From: Salinivirga cyanobacteriivorans
GTDB lineage: Bacteria; Bacteroidota; Bacteroidia; Bacteroidales; Salinivirgaceae
DNA length: 64,000 nucleotides
Direction of reading: 5' to 3'
Assembly (NCBI RefSeq): GCF_001443605.1
Contig: NZ_CP013118.1
Location: forward strand, 4,613,001-4,677,000
Part shown: positions 36,961 to 46,848 of the stretch, piece after piece
Layout of the letters: each line of letters begins with the position of its first letter
Position numbering within the stretch: the stretch's first letter is position 1
Translations under genes and position numbers: made by a program
The notes under the pieces: generated by a model
What the model was told of the DNA's origin: nothing
Seen by the model: only the letters and a program-made list of their open reading frames with translations
Database searches by the model: none

Positions 36961-39669
36961 ATGAAGACAGGAATTACCCTGAGGCTTATTCTGGGCCTCA
37001 AAATGATGATTTTATGTGCCTACGTTTCTATGGCACAAACAGCAACTCCTCCAACTTTAGGAGATGGCTCAGAAGCTAATCCTTATCAAATTGAATCGCT
37101 CGATAACTTATATTGGTTATCACAGGATACCACACTGTGGGAATTACATTATGAGCAGGTTGCAAATATTGATGCATCCGCAACGGAAACATGGGACGAT
37201 GGTGCCGGATTTTTTCCAATAGGAAATAATGATAAAGAGTTTTCCGGTTCATATAATGGTGGTGGCTATGTAATTTATAATTTAACCATTAATAGGGGTG
37301 CAGTAGGCAATATAGGATTTTTTGGCCGCGTGAATGAGGGACAACTCGATTCTGTTGGATTAAGTAATGTAAATATCATAGGTGCAGTGAATGTAGGTGG
37401 ATTGATTGGCTATTTGCCTGCTGGTTCTGTTTCTTACTGTTTTACAACCGGCAATGTAACAAGTGTTACACCAAACAATTATTCTGCTGCAGGAGGGTTA
37501 ATTGGAAATTGTAAAGATACGCTTAAGTATAGCTATTCAATGGCCGATGTAACCTCAAGTAACCAAATAGGTGGTGGCTTGGTTGGTGTGAATCATAGTT
37601 TAATTTCAGATTGCTATGCTCGCGGTAGTTCGTATGCTCCACATTTCGGTGGTGGTTTAGTTGGTAATAATCATGGGGTCGTAAATAATAGTTTCAGCAC
37701 AGGAGATGCTTCTGGTGGTGGTCTGATTGGAACGGGCTCCGCGGTGTATCACTCTTTTTGGGATACAGCTTCTTCAGGAATGCAAAATAGTAGTGGGGGC
37801 ATTCCATCTAATACTTCTGAAATGACTACAATGACTTTATATACAGATGAAGGATGGGATTTTGTTGGAGAATCAGAAAATGGTACTGAAAATCATTGGG
37901 TTATTATACCTGAAATAAACGATGGATATCCCCATTTATCAATAATTGGCGACAAAGAAGCTCCTGAATTTACTTTTTTGCCTGAAAATATTATTGAGGC
38001 CTCAAGCAATTGCGAAGCAACGCTTTCTGATTACACTTCGCAAGTAATAGCAACTGATAATATTAGTGCCGATGAGGATATTATCATTGAACAATATCCT
38101 CCTGCAGGAACTCCATTTACTACAGTTGCTGAAGTTACGTTTTATGCGACAGATGAAAGTGGAAACATCGGATCATCTTCTATTAATGTGGCTGCAGAAG
38201 ATTTGGAGGCACCGGTAATTACTTCTTCTTTGCCTGATATTGACGTTGCTGCCAACAGTAATTGTGATATTGAAGTGGCAGATTATCGTGGAAGTGAAAT
38301 TGATGTTATGGATAATTGTGCTACAGAATTTACTTTTGAGCAAAGTCCTGCACCGGGGACTATTATTTCAGCAGAAACAGCTGAAATAACCGTATATGCA
38401 TTAGATCATAACGGAAATGCAGATAGCATTAGTTTTGTGGTAACCGCTGTTGATGAGACAGCTCCGGCTTTTGTATCTTACCCTGAGAATGTGACATTAA
38501 CGAATGAAGGCACCTGCGAAGCAACATTAACTGATTTAATTCAGGACGTAGAAGTAATGGATGGATGCAATAGTGTATCGGAACTCGAGATTGTGCAATC
38601 TCCTGCCGCAGGAGAGCTTATAAGTGGTTATGAAGAAGTAAATATTACAGCAACCGACCAATCAGGAAATTCTAATTCTGTTGTAATTACTGTTTATGTT
38701 GAGGACTCAGAAGCCCCTGTTCCAAATGAAGATGTTTTACCAGATATAATTGCGGAATGTGAGTTAAGTGAGCTTACTGCACCAACTGCTTCTGATAATT
38801 GTGCTGGCACAGTTACCGGAATCTATGATGTTGCATTACCAATTACCACAATAGGCACAACTGTGGTCACCTGGACATATGATGATGGTAATGGCAACAC
38901 CGTTACGCAAACGCAGAATGTTATAATTGAAGAAGATAATATTTTACCAACCCCTGATTTGTCTGAATTACCTGATTTCACAGCTCAATGCGAGGTAACA
39001 GAGCTAAATACTTTCACTGCTACTGATAACTGTGCCGGAACAATAGAGGGTATACATGATGCAGAACTACCTATTGTAACTCAGGGTACAACGTTGGTTA
39101 CCTGGACATACGATGATGGAAATGGCAATATTGCGACGCAAACTCAGGATGTTGTAATAGAGGATGTTACTACTCCTGAAATATCTGTAGTAGATGCTGT
39201 TACTATTGACTTGCAAGATGGAGAAAATGAATATATTATTGAAAATGACGAACTCGATGCAACAGCAACAGATAATTGTGGGATAGAGGCGCTAACGAAC
39301 AACTATAATAACGACACATCACTTACTAATGAATCGTTTGCTCCAGGCGTGTATGATGTAATCTGGACAGCTACAGATGTTAACGGCAATGAAATTAAAG
39401 ATACAACCGTAATCACAGTGAATGCTTATAACGGTATTGTACCCACAGCCGAAAGTGGCATTGTGATTTATCCTAATCCATCTAAAGGCCAGGTTTCAAT
39501 TGCCAATGCAACAGGCTATAATGTGAAAATTATGGATATGGCCGGCAGGCTTGTCAAGAAAAAAGCCATTTCAACCAATAACTATCAGGTTGATCTAAGA
39601 AAAGGAATTTATCTTATTCAACTCACATCAAATAAAGAGACACAAACCTCTGTGCTGATCGTTGAATAA
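36961..39669 (+). CDS. Secreted multidomain surface protein with T9SS sorting domain (paralogue 1)
   Basis: This 902-residue protein begins with a signal peptide ending in YVSMAQ. Residues about 25-330 form Gly-rich repeats of the GLUG/beta-helix type (for example AVNVGGLIGYLPAGSVSYCF). Three HYR-like domains follow (about 335-590), each with paired Cys. Then come two near-identical repeats (TWTYDDGNGN(T/I)VTQTQ type; about 590-740), an Ig-like domain and a type A T9SS sorting domain (GIVIYPNPSKGQV to the end). No enzymatic motif is seen, so it is probably an adhesin or matrix protein. Its N- and C-terminal parts are closely related to the protein at 45003-46769, and the LytS/LytTR genes lie between the two. 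Confidence 0.88.
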   Translation: MKTGITLRLILGLKMMILCAYVSMAQTATPPTLGDGSEANPYQIESLDNLYWLSQDTTLWELHYEQVANIDASATETWDDGAGFFPIGNNDKEFSGSYNGGGYVIYNLTINRGAVGNIGFFGRVNEGQLDSVGLSNVNIIGAVNVGGLIGYLPAGSVSYCFTTGNVTSVTPNNYSAAGGLIGNCKDTLKYSYSMADVTSSNQIGGGLVGVNHSLISDCYARGSSYAPHFGGGLVGNNHGVVNNSFSTGDASGGGLIGTGSAVYHSFWDTASSGMQNSSGGIPSNTSEMTTMTLYTDEGWDFVGESENGTENHWVIIPEINDGYPHLSIIGDKEAPEFTFLPENIIEASSNCEATLSDYTSQVIATDNISADEDIIIEQYPPAGTPFTTVAEVTFYATDESGNIGSSSINVAAEDLEAPVITSSLPDIDVAANSNCDIEVADYRGSEIDVMDNCATEFTFEQSPAPGTIISAETAEITVYALDHNGNADSISFVVTAVDETAPAFVSYPENVTLTNEGTCEATLTDLIQDVEVMDGCNSVSELEIVQSPAAGELISGYEEVNITATDQSGNSNSVVITVYVEDSEAPVPNEDVLPDIIAECELSELTAPTASDNCAGTVTGIYDVALPITTIGTTVVTWTYDDGNGNTVTQTQNVIIEEDNILPTPDLSELPDFTAQCEVTELNTFTATDNCAGTIEGIHDAELPIVTQGTTLVTWTYDDGNGNIATQTQDVVIEDVTTPEISVVDAVTIDLQDGENEYIIENDELDATATDNCGIEALTNNYNNDTSLTNESFAPGVYDVIWTATDVNGNEIKDTTVITVNAYNGIVPTAESGIVIYPNPSKGQVSIANATGYNVKIMDMAGRLVKKKAISTNNYQVDLRKGIYLIQLTSNKETQTSVLIVE

Positions 39670-39692
39670 ATGACTTCATAATAAATTGGAGG

Positions 39693-39716
39693 AAGGGGCT
39701 TCTGGCCCCTTTTTTC
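39693..39716 (+). terminator. Terminator of the first surface-protein gene
   Basis: AAGGGGC/GCCCCTT with a 5-base loop and a T run. The second paralogue ends in a very similar hairpin. Confidence 0.85.
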
Positions 39717-39736
39717 ATGTAATTTTTAAAATTACC

Positions 39737-41037
39737 CCACTGCTGTCCACTTAAAACAAATTGAGTGACAGTTGATTATAAAAAGGATCTTTGACATCTT
39801 TGTAATTCACATTTTTAAGAAGCTCTTTTACAGGGGTTTTGTCTAATAGTGATATCCCTAAAACCTGTAGAATTTCGTAAGTTGACCTATTTATTTCTAG
39901 TTTGGCTCCAATAATAGCAACTAAACAATATGCAATAATTGCTGAGTATATTTGGATTCGTACAGCATTTTCTGATGTTCCCCAAAAAGCTTTTATTTTA
40001 AGGTGTTGTTTTATCCATTTGAAGAACAATTCAACTTGCCACCTTTGTTTATAAAGGAAAGCGACTTGCTCGGCAGAGAGCTCCATATTGTTGGTTAAAA
40101 ATATGAAAGTTCTGTCGGATTCCTTATCATAGAACTTAACCCTTCTTAATTTTTCTGGGTAATCTTTTGAGTCATAATACCCTGTTAGCTTTCCAATTTG
40201 ATCGCTCTTGATACCAGAAGTTTTATCATATTTTCTGGAGTACATACGATTAAATTTAAGGTTTCCTTTCGCCCTAACTACAAAGAAAGCGGAGTGTTGG
40301 TTAATCTTAAAAAGTCTTGAGTAATCAACATAACCTCTGTCAAATATGTAATATGCACCGATTTCATAAAAAAGAAAATCCATTGCATTTACATCGTGAA
40401 CAGAAGCTGGTGAGATATGGATGAAAGCGGGAATTTGAGTATTGATATCGAACAAAGTATTTAGCTTAATTCCACCTTTGTTTTTTCTAAACTTAGCCCA
40501 CCAAAAAACACTCAGGCATAGGTCAATCGTAGAAGAATCAAATGCATAAACTTGGCCTTTTATCTGAAAGTCGTCATTTGATCTTGCTTCTCTGGCAATC
40601 GCAATAAGGTTATAAGCAAACTCTTCGAAAATTTTGCTGTTTCGATTTAGGTTGGCTTTTGCCATGTTGCTCAGGGTAATACTTTTACCAAAACCAAGAT
40701 GATACGATTTGTTGCTATGAGCATTAATCGCAACTATTAAATCGCGTAAGCTGTCTCGATTTGTAAGTTGGCCAAAAACCATACACAGTAATTGGTTCCA
40801 GCAGGTAAAATGCTATACATACTTATTACCATTATACTTCTTGACATATTTATCAAAAATCCGCTGTGGTAGAAAGTCAACTATTTGAGCAAAAACAAAT
40901 TTTCCATGATTCATTGTTAGTTCATTTTGAATACTAACATAATCATTTCAAATCGTCACCAATTAAAAAAACTTGTAAAACGTTAACTATCAAGGATTTC
41001 AAAGAGCGTATATTGATTTTTAGTAGACACTAATGAA
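39737..41037 (-). mobile_element. IS4-family insertion sequence (approximate limits)
   Basis: The element is defined by the IS4-type transposase frame plus imperfect inverted ends: the left end near 39740-39756 (TGCTGTCCACTTAAAA) and the right end near 41021-41037, read on the minus strand (TAGTGTCTACTAAAAA), agree at about 12 of 16 positions. The length is about 1.3 kb. It sits about 20 bp after the terminator of the surface-protein gene and about 115 bp before the two-component genes. The exact ends and any target duplication are uncertain. Confidence 0.65.
39751..40914 (-). pseudogene. IS4-family transposase with an in-frame amber codon
   Basis: From the ATG at 40914 the frame reads MNHGKFVFAQIVDFLPQR and continues to codon 33. 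Codon 34 is TAG (40815-40813), then the same frame resumes with HFTCWNQLLC and runs open to 39751. Family members have an amino acid at this point, so a single substitution has broken a 387-codon gene. Translation could restart at the Met codon at 40782, giving 343 residues that keep the DDE domain: FDSSTIDL (first Asp), YYIFDRGYVD (second Asp) and the QRWQVELFFKWIKQH region (Glu). The N-terminal DNA-binding part would then be lost. Activity is doubtful without readthrough. Confidence 0.85.
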
Positions 41038-41153
41038 ATTGCCCTTATAAATTCATTAATCAACTACTGATATTATAATTTAATGCTTTGCTTTAATAAT
41101 TTACAATACTAATTTGTATTTTAGAACCCTGATTAGTTACCTGGTTTATAAGT

Positions 41154-44045
41154 ATGAGATCAGCGAAAATATTATTCATTATACTTTCAACATTATTTAT
41201 AGCTCAGTCTGTTGTATCACAGGTTGTTAACTATAAGAATTACACGGTAGATCACGGATTACCCAGTTCTGAAATATACCAGGTAATTCAGGACCAAAAA
41301 GGTTTTATTTGGTTTGCTACAGATCAGGGTGTTAGCCGTTTTGATGGTTATAAGTTTAAGAATTATTCAATTATTGAAGGGCTGCCCGATAATACTATTC
41401 TTGAAATTTTCGAAGATTCAAAAGCACGTCTATGGTTCGTTTCAATCTCAGGAAAACTCTCATGGTTCGAAAACGATTCTATTTACGAGTATCCTTATAA
41501 TGACTCTATAATTAAACATTTAGGTGGGTCTGACTATCCTATAAAAAAGAGCTTTTATGTTGATAATCAAGATAATGTGTATATTGGATTCTATCATCAC
41601 CATTTGTTTCATATAACACCTGAAGGTAGTATTAGTAAAATCATTCCGCCTAATGGTGAGAATATGGCCTGGTTGACAGCTAATGAAAATATATTATACA
41701 CATCAAAATATAAAATCAATGATTATTTGCTAGATGTTCAGTGTAATGACGGTTTTGAAACGTATACCTTACCTAAAAGTAAAACCGCAAACAGAAGTTT
41801 TGCTCTGTTATATAAGGGCGAGCTGCTTTACAGCGATTTTAATAATCTTTACAGATTGAACAGTAGCACAGGTCTGCACACTGAGCAATTTGATACGGAT
41901 ATTTTGTGGATGTCTCAAAGTAACGATGGCCTGTTGTGGGTCGGATTTCTTAAGAAAGGGGTAAAAGCTTTTAAAAATTTTGATTTCTCTCATAATGTGT
42001 TTCATCTGCTCGAAGGCCATTCGGTAAGCTCTGTTTTTACTGATTCAGAGGGAGGTATGTGGATTACAACATTAGAAAATGGATGTTATTATTTTCCAGA
42101 TATTCAGGTCAATTATATTACCAAAGAACAGGGGCTTCAAAGTAAAACTGTTAATAAGCTGGCTGTAAAAGATGAAAAAGTATATTTTGGTGGTACAAAT
42201 TCTGAATACTATGAATTTGATCTTCATACTTTAAAAAAGCATTACTACCATACAAACGAAGAACAGAAATCAAACAGATTAATCAAATGGATTGGCGATA
42301 CGCTAATCGTTGGAAATAATATTGGAGGGAGCCATTTTATTTATAAGGATAAAGTTTTTAGTAATTCAGATTATTGTTACAATAGTGTCTTAAGAATAAA
42401 TAATTATGGAATTTTAGGCGGATACACTGATAAAATTAGAGTACATACTAAAAATGGTCATCGGAAGTTGGTTTCTTTAAAAAACGTAAAAAAGATTTAT
42501 GACTTAATTCGTTACAATGATACTGTATTGTGGATTGGTACAAATGCAGGTTTGTATGAGTTTAACATCTTGCGTAAAACTTATAAAAAGATTAATTGGC
42601 ATAAAGCCCTTGGAAGCAGGATCAATATTTTATTGAAGCAAGATGAAACCGTATGGATTGGAACCAAAGGAGCGGGTCTATTGAAGGTTGAAAGAAATAG
42701 CCTGAAGCAATATACGAAAGCTGATGGATTACCCGGAAACTCCATTGATGGTATCACAATTGAAGATTCTTTGGTATGGTTAGGTACAAACAAAGGAGTG
42801 GCCAGAATGACTTTTGATATTAAAGATAGTATTTCAGACATTGTTTTTCTCAATAAAGGACATGGATTACCTACAAGTGAGATTGAAGATATTGCTATTG
42901 CAGAAAATAAGCTATTTGCGGCCACTAAAAAAGGATTGGCCATTTTAGATAAAAATATTACAACTTATTACTCCCCGGTATACATAACTGGGGTTAGTAT
43001 CGCAGGAAACGATACATTAATAAAAAAACAATATGAGCTGAAACATGATCAAAATTATATTGAAATATCATTCGTTGGTTTAAATTACCAGCGTTTTTCC
43101 CCACTTAAGTATAAATATATGCTTCATGGCATCGATACAGACTGGAATACTACAGAAGATCTGTCTGTACGCTATGCAATGCTATTACCAGGAGAATACA
43201 CCTTCAAAGTAAAATGTATTAATAGCTATGGGAAGGAAACTATATCAAATAATCAAATAACTTTTCGCATTAAAAAGCCTTATTATCAAACCACTTCCTT
43301 TTTAATATCCGTTATTTTAGCGGGTTTATTATTATTATTCATAATTGTCTTCTCTATCATCAGGATTAAAATCAGAGAGTTAAAAAAGAGAAACAATATC
43401 GAAAAAGAGCTAAATAGTTACAGACAACGAGCTTTAAGTGCACAAATGAATCCACATTTTATATATAACTCTTTGAACTCAGTCCAGAATTATATTTTGA
43501 AAAACGACCGGATAAAATCAAATGAATATTTGGCTCGTTTTGGCCATTTAATGCGGAGGATATTGCAAAATTCACAAAATTCAAGTATCTCTCTTCAAGA
43601 AGAATTAGACGCTCTTAAACATTATGTCGATATGGAGCTTATTAGGTTTAATGACAGCTTCAGGTTTACACTTTTTATAGATGAAAACATCAATATTGAA
43701 GCCCTAAAAGTTCCCCCGTTAATTATTCAACCTTTTGTGGAAAATGCAATTCATCACGGTTTAAGAATAAAAGAAGGAGATAAACATTTGAAAGTAAGTG
43801 TTTTTGAAAAAACAGAAATATTCTGTGTTTGCATCGAAGACAATGGAATTGGCCGGCAAAAATCCTATGAGTTTAAACAAAGCAGAAAACAATATAAATC
43901 TTATGGTACAGAAATAACCAATAAACGTCTTGATTTATACCGAGATTTATATAAAAATGACATTGATTTGACAATAATTGATTTGGAAGAGGATGGAGGC
44001 ACCCGTGTTGAAATTAAATTTAAAAAAACATTAGGATCAAAATAA
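41154..44045 (+). CDS. LytS-type sensor histidine kinase with beta-propeller sensor
   Basis: This 963-residue protein begins with a signal peptide (about 1-22). A periplasmic two-component-regulator propeller follows (repeats such as GFIWFATDQGVSRFDG and LVWLGTNKGVARM), then a Y_Y_Y domain (about 640-705), one membrane helix (about 716-738), a short coiled coil and a His_kinase/GHKL module. The phospho-acceptor is His768 in MNPHFIYNSLNS; the ATPase part has PFVENAIHHG and EDNGIG. The response regulator gene is 12 bp downstream. The propeller architecture is known in Bacteroidota sensors of polymers, but the ligand cannot be read from sequence. Confidence 0.93.
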   Translation: MRSAKILFIILSTLFIAQSVVSQVVNYKNYTVDHGLPSSEIYQVIQDQKGFIWFATDQGVSRFDGYKFKNYSIIEGLPDNTILEIFEDSKARLWFVSISGKLSWFENDSIYEYPYNDSIIKHLGGSDYPIKKSFYVDNQDNVYIGFYHHHLFHITPEGSISKIIPPNGENMAWLTANENILYTSKYKINDYLLDVQCNDGFETYTLPKSKTANRSFALLYKGELLYSDFNNLYRLNSSTGLHTEQFDTDILWMSQSNDGLLWVGFLKKGVKAFKNFDFSHNVFHLLEGHSVSSVFTDSEGGMWITTLENGCYYFPDIQVNYITKEQGLQSKTVNKLAVKDEKVYFGGTNSEYYEFDLHTLKKHYYHTNEEQKSNRLIKWIGDTLIVGNNIGGSHFIYKDKVFSNSDYCYNSVLRINNYGILGGYTDKIRVHTKNGHRKLVSLKNVKKIYDLIRYNDTVLWIGTNAGLYEFNILRKTYKKINWHKALGSRINILLKQDETVWIGTKGAGLLKVERNSLKQYTKADGLPGNSIDGITIEDSLVWLGTNKGVARMTFDIKDSISDIVFLNKGHGLPTSEIEDIAIAENKLFAATKKGLAILDKNITTYYSPVYITGVSIAGNDTLIKKQYELKHDQNYIEISFVGLNYQRFSPLKYKYMLHGIDTDWNTTEDLSVRYAMLLPGEYTFKVKCINSYGKETISNNQITFRIKKPYYQTTSFLISVILAGLLLLFIIVFSIIRIKIRELKKRNNIEKELNSYRQRALSAQMNPHFIYNSLNSVQNYILKNDRIKSNEYLARFGHLMRRILQNSQNSSISLQEELDALKHYVDMELIRFNDSFRFTLFIDENINIEALKVPPLIIQPFVENAIHHGLRIKEGDKHLKVSVFEKTEIFCVCIEDNGIGRQKSYEFKQSRKQYKSYGTEITNKRLDLYRDLYKNDIDLTIIDLEEDGGTRVEIKFKKTLGSK

Positions 44046-44057
44046 AAAATGTGATAA

Positions 44058-44804
44058 ATGAAAACTGGCGTTCTGATAATTGATGACGAGCTAAATGCTC
44101 TCGAAACAATCGAAAGTATTATTGAGTTTAACAGTTCAGAATTTGAAATACTGGCTAAAACAACGAATCCTTACGAAGCCATTGGTTTAATTTCACATTA
44201 TAAACCTGATATTGTATTTCTTGATATTGAGATGCCCGGCTTATCTGGATTTGAACTTTTAAATAAATTATCTGAAATTAGTTTTGAAGTGATTTTTACA
44301 ACTGCATATGAACAGTACGCTATACAGGCAATTAAGAATAATGCACTGGATTATATTTTAAAGCCAGTATCTGTATCTGAGGTAAATCACGCGCTTGAAA
44401 AGGTATCTGAAAAACTGGCATTGAAAAACAAACCCACTGACTATCAGCGTTTAATAGACGATATTAATACTGCCCGTGAGGGTAAAATCAGGATTACCAC
44501 ACAATCGGGTTTTGACCTTATTAGCTTAAAAAATATAATTTATTTGAAAGCAAATGGAGTTTACACCAATATTAAAATGTCCAATGGAGAAGAACATCTA
44601 GTAACCAAACCTCTTCAGGAAATGCTGGAAAAACTTGATGACAAAAGGTTTTGTCGTACACATCGTTCATTTATTGTCAATCTTAAACAAGTATTAAGAT
44701 ATGATTCAGACAAAAACAATATCATTCTGTCAGATGCCTCGGCCGTCCCTTTGGCCAGAAGAAGAAAAGGAAAGTTTCTCGAATTAATTGAACAAATTTG
44801 TTAA
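44058..44804 (+). CDS. LytTR-family response regulator
   Basis: This 248-residue protein has an N-terminal receiver domain with Asp56 (VFLDIEMPG) as phosphorylation site and a C-terminal LytTR DNA-binding domain (about 145-245; VYTNIKMSNGEEH and RFCRTHRSFIVNL blocks). It pairs with the upstream LytS-type kinase. The gene that follows encodes a T9SS surface protein whose upstream region contains a direct repeat of LytTR type, which suggests local control. Confidence 0.95.
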   Translation: MKTGVLIIDDELNALETIESIIEFNSSEFEILAKTTNPYEAIGLISHYKPDIVFLDIEMPGLSGFELLNKLSEISFEVIFTTAYEQYAIQAIKNNALDYILKPVSVSEVNHALEKVSEKLALKNKPTDYQRLIDDINTAREGKIRITTQSGFDLISLKNIIYLKANGVYTNIKMSNGEEHLVTKPLQEMLEKLDDKRFCRTHRSFIVNLKQVLRYDSDKNNIILSDASAVPLARRRKGKFLELIEQIC

Positions 44805-44835
44805 GAAGCACATGACCGCTTAGAAGAAAAACACT

Positions 44836-44865
44836 ACCGTTCATTCGAATTTTAGAGCTGTTTAT
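44836..44865 (+). promoter_or_regulatory. Candidate LytTR direct-repeat operator
   Basis: ACCGTTCAT (44836-44844) fits the 9-base LytTR half-site pattern (W M M G T T N R K) at every position. GCTGTTTAT (44857-44865) fits with two mismatches. The 12-base spacer is the spacing expected for LytTR sites. It lies between the response regulator and the surface-protein gene, about 140-170 bases before that gene's ATG. Confidence 0.35.
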
Positions 44866-45002
44866 TTATTTCCTGCCACCGCACCGCGTAAAAGCATTGT
44901 AATGTAATTGTTCCACTGCTATATTTGGCATTGATATAAAGGGCATTGCTTTAATCTGTAATTAAAGAATCAGTGTCAATTAAAAACAAAATTAAAAATA
45001 AG

Positions 45003-46769
45003 ATGAACAACAGTGGAATTTTTTTTACTAAGATTTTTCTTGTAAGCACATTATTAATGTGCGCATTAACTGGTAAATCGCAAACAGCCACACCCCCTTC
45101 AGCAGGTGATGGAACAGCAGACAACCCCTACGAGATTTCAAATCTTGACAACTTGTACTGGCTTACCCAGGACAGTTTACTTTGGGACAAGCATTATGTG
45201 CAAATCGCAGATATTGATGCTTCAGCCACAATAACCTGGAACGATAGTTTGGGTTTTGATATGATTGGTACCGATTCTGTCCCGTTTTCTGGTAATTATG
45301 ATGGTCAGCATCACACAATTGACTATTTGTATATCAATAGACCAAATGAAAATAAAATAGCATTTTTCAAGATGGTTAGCAACTCTGCCCAGGTAAGTAA
45401 CTTAGGCCTGATTAACATTAATTTTACGGGTTTAAAAAGAGTAGGAGGGTTATTTGCAACCTGTAAAGCAACTGTTTCAAATTGTTATACACATGGATCT
45501 GTTCATGCAACTTATGCAGGAACCAATGTAACTGGTGGTTTTGCGGCAGCTTCCTACGGTTATATAAATAATTGTTACAGCGATGTGGTAGTATCGTCAC
45601 CCGAAGGTAATTATATAGCTGGTTTTGTCGGAACTGTGGATAATAATAGTATGATTTCCAATTCTTATAGTTTAGGTTCTGTTGTTGGAAATGTAAAGGT
45701 TGGAGGTTTTCTTGGAACGATTGGTAGTGGTTCCACAATTAATAATTGTTATACAGCAACTAATGTCTCAGGAAATGAACCTGCTGGCGGTTTCTCTGGT
45801 TTATCACATAGTGGAGCTGATATAAACAATTGTTTTTGGGATAGCGTGCAATGCGGGACCTCTATCAGCGCTGATGGAATACCCCTGAATACTGAACAGA
45901 TGCAGAATGCAACAAATTTCATTAATGAGGATTGGGATTTTGCAGGAGAATCTACTAACGGTAGTGAGGATATATGGGGTATGAATTGTAATGATAATGG
46001 AGGATATCCATTTCTTGGCTGGCAGGGTTTTACTGATGATTTATCAGACCCTGTTCCTGATGTAGCCAGTTTAGAAGAAGTCGTTGCTGAATGTGAAGTG
46101 GCTGTATTGGATATTCCCACAGCCACAGATGATTGCTCTGGTCAAATAGAAGGGACGCCTGATGTTGAATTTCCAGTGACTCAAACTACATTAATCACCT
46201 GGACCTATGACGATGGCAACGGCAATACCAGTACTCAAACACAGAATCTGATAATTGAGGAAGATGTTACTCCACCTGAAATTAGTGTGGTCGATTCAAT
46301 CACTGTTAATTTGCAGGAAGGTGAATCAGCTTACATTGTTGAGGGTAATGAATTAGATGCAACCGCCACTGACAATTGCAATATTCAGGTTTTAATGAAT
46401 GATAATAATAACAGCGCGTCACTGGCCGATGAAGTTTTCAATCCTGGTGTACATGATGTAATTTGGATAGCTACCGATTTAAGTGGTAATGGTACATCAA
46501 AAACAACAACTATAACTGTAAATGCCTTCAACAGTATTTCACCATCGGTTCAAAACAGAATTGTGATTTATCCCAACCCATCAAAAGGGCAGGTGACCAT
46601 TGCCAATGCATCAGGCTATAATGTGAAAATTATGGATATGGCCGGGAGACTTGTAAAGGAAAAAGCCATTTCAACCAATAACTATCAGGTTGACCTAAGG
46701 AAGGGAATTTATCTTGTTCAACTAACATCAAACAAAGAGACACAAACCTCTGTATTGATGGTTGAATAA
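45003..46769 (+). CDS. Secreted surface protein with T9SS sorting domain (paralogue 2)
   Basis: The protein has 588 residues from the ATG at 45003, which follows an AT-rich leader and opens a signal peptide ending in GKSQ; a GTG at 44973 in the same frame would add 10 Lys-rich residues. The N-terminal beta-helix/GLUG region and the C-terminal Ig-like plus sorting domains closely match the protein at 36961-39669. The last ~70 residues differ by only a few substitutions. It has one TWTYDDGNGN repeat instead of two and lacks the three HYR domains, so the paralogues differ mainly by the middle section. Confidence 0.87.
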   Translation: MNNSGIFFTKIFLVSTLLMCALTGKSQTATPPSAGDGTADNPYEISNLDNLYWLTQDSLLWDKHYVQIADIDASATITWNDSLGFDMIGTDSVPFSGNYDGQHHTIDYLYINRPNENKIAFFKMVSNSAQVSNLGLININFTGLKRVGGLFATCKATVSNCYTHGSVHATYAGTNVTGGFAAASYGYINNCYSDVVVSSPEGNYIAGFVGTVDNNSMISNSYSLGSVVGNVKVGGFLGTIGSGSTINNCYTATNVSGNEPAGGFSGLSHSGADINNCFWDSVQCGTSISADGIPLNTEQMQNATNFINEDWDFAGESTNGSEDIWGMNCNDNGGYPFLGWQGFTDDLSDPVPDVASLEEVVAECEVAVLDIPTATDDCSGQIEGTPDVEFPVTQTTLITWTYDDGNGNTSTQTQNLIIEEDVTPPEISVVDSITVNLQEGESAYIVEGNELDATATDNCNIQVLMNDNNNSASLADEVFNPGVHDVIWIATDLSGNGTSKTTTITVNAFNSISPSVQNRIVIYPNPSKGQVTIANASGYNVKIMDMAGRLVKEKAISTNNYQVDLRKGIYLVQLTSNKETQTSVLMVE

Positions 46770-46790
46770 GTTGTCTTTATAATAAATTGA

Positions 46791-46817
46791 AAAAGGGGCC
46801 GTGTGCCCCTTTTTTTG
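46791..46817 (+). terminator. Terminator of the second surface-protein gene
   Basis: AGGGGC/GCCCCT with a 5-base loop and seven T. Confidence 0.85.
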
Positions 46818-46848
46818 AAATATCGAGATTGTACACATCGGTTGGTAT

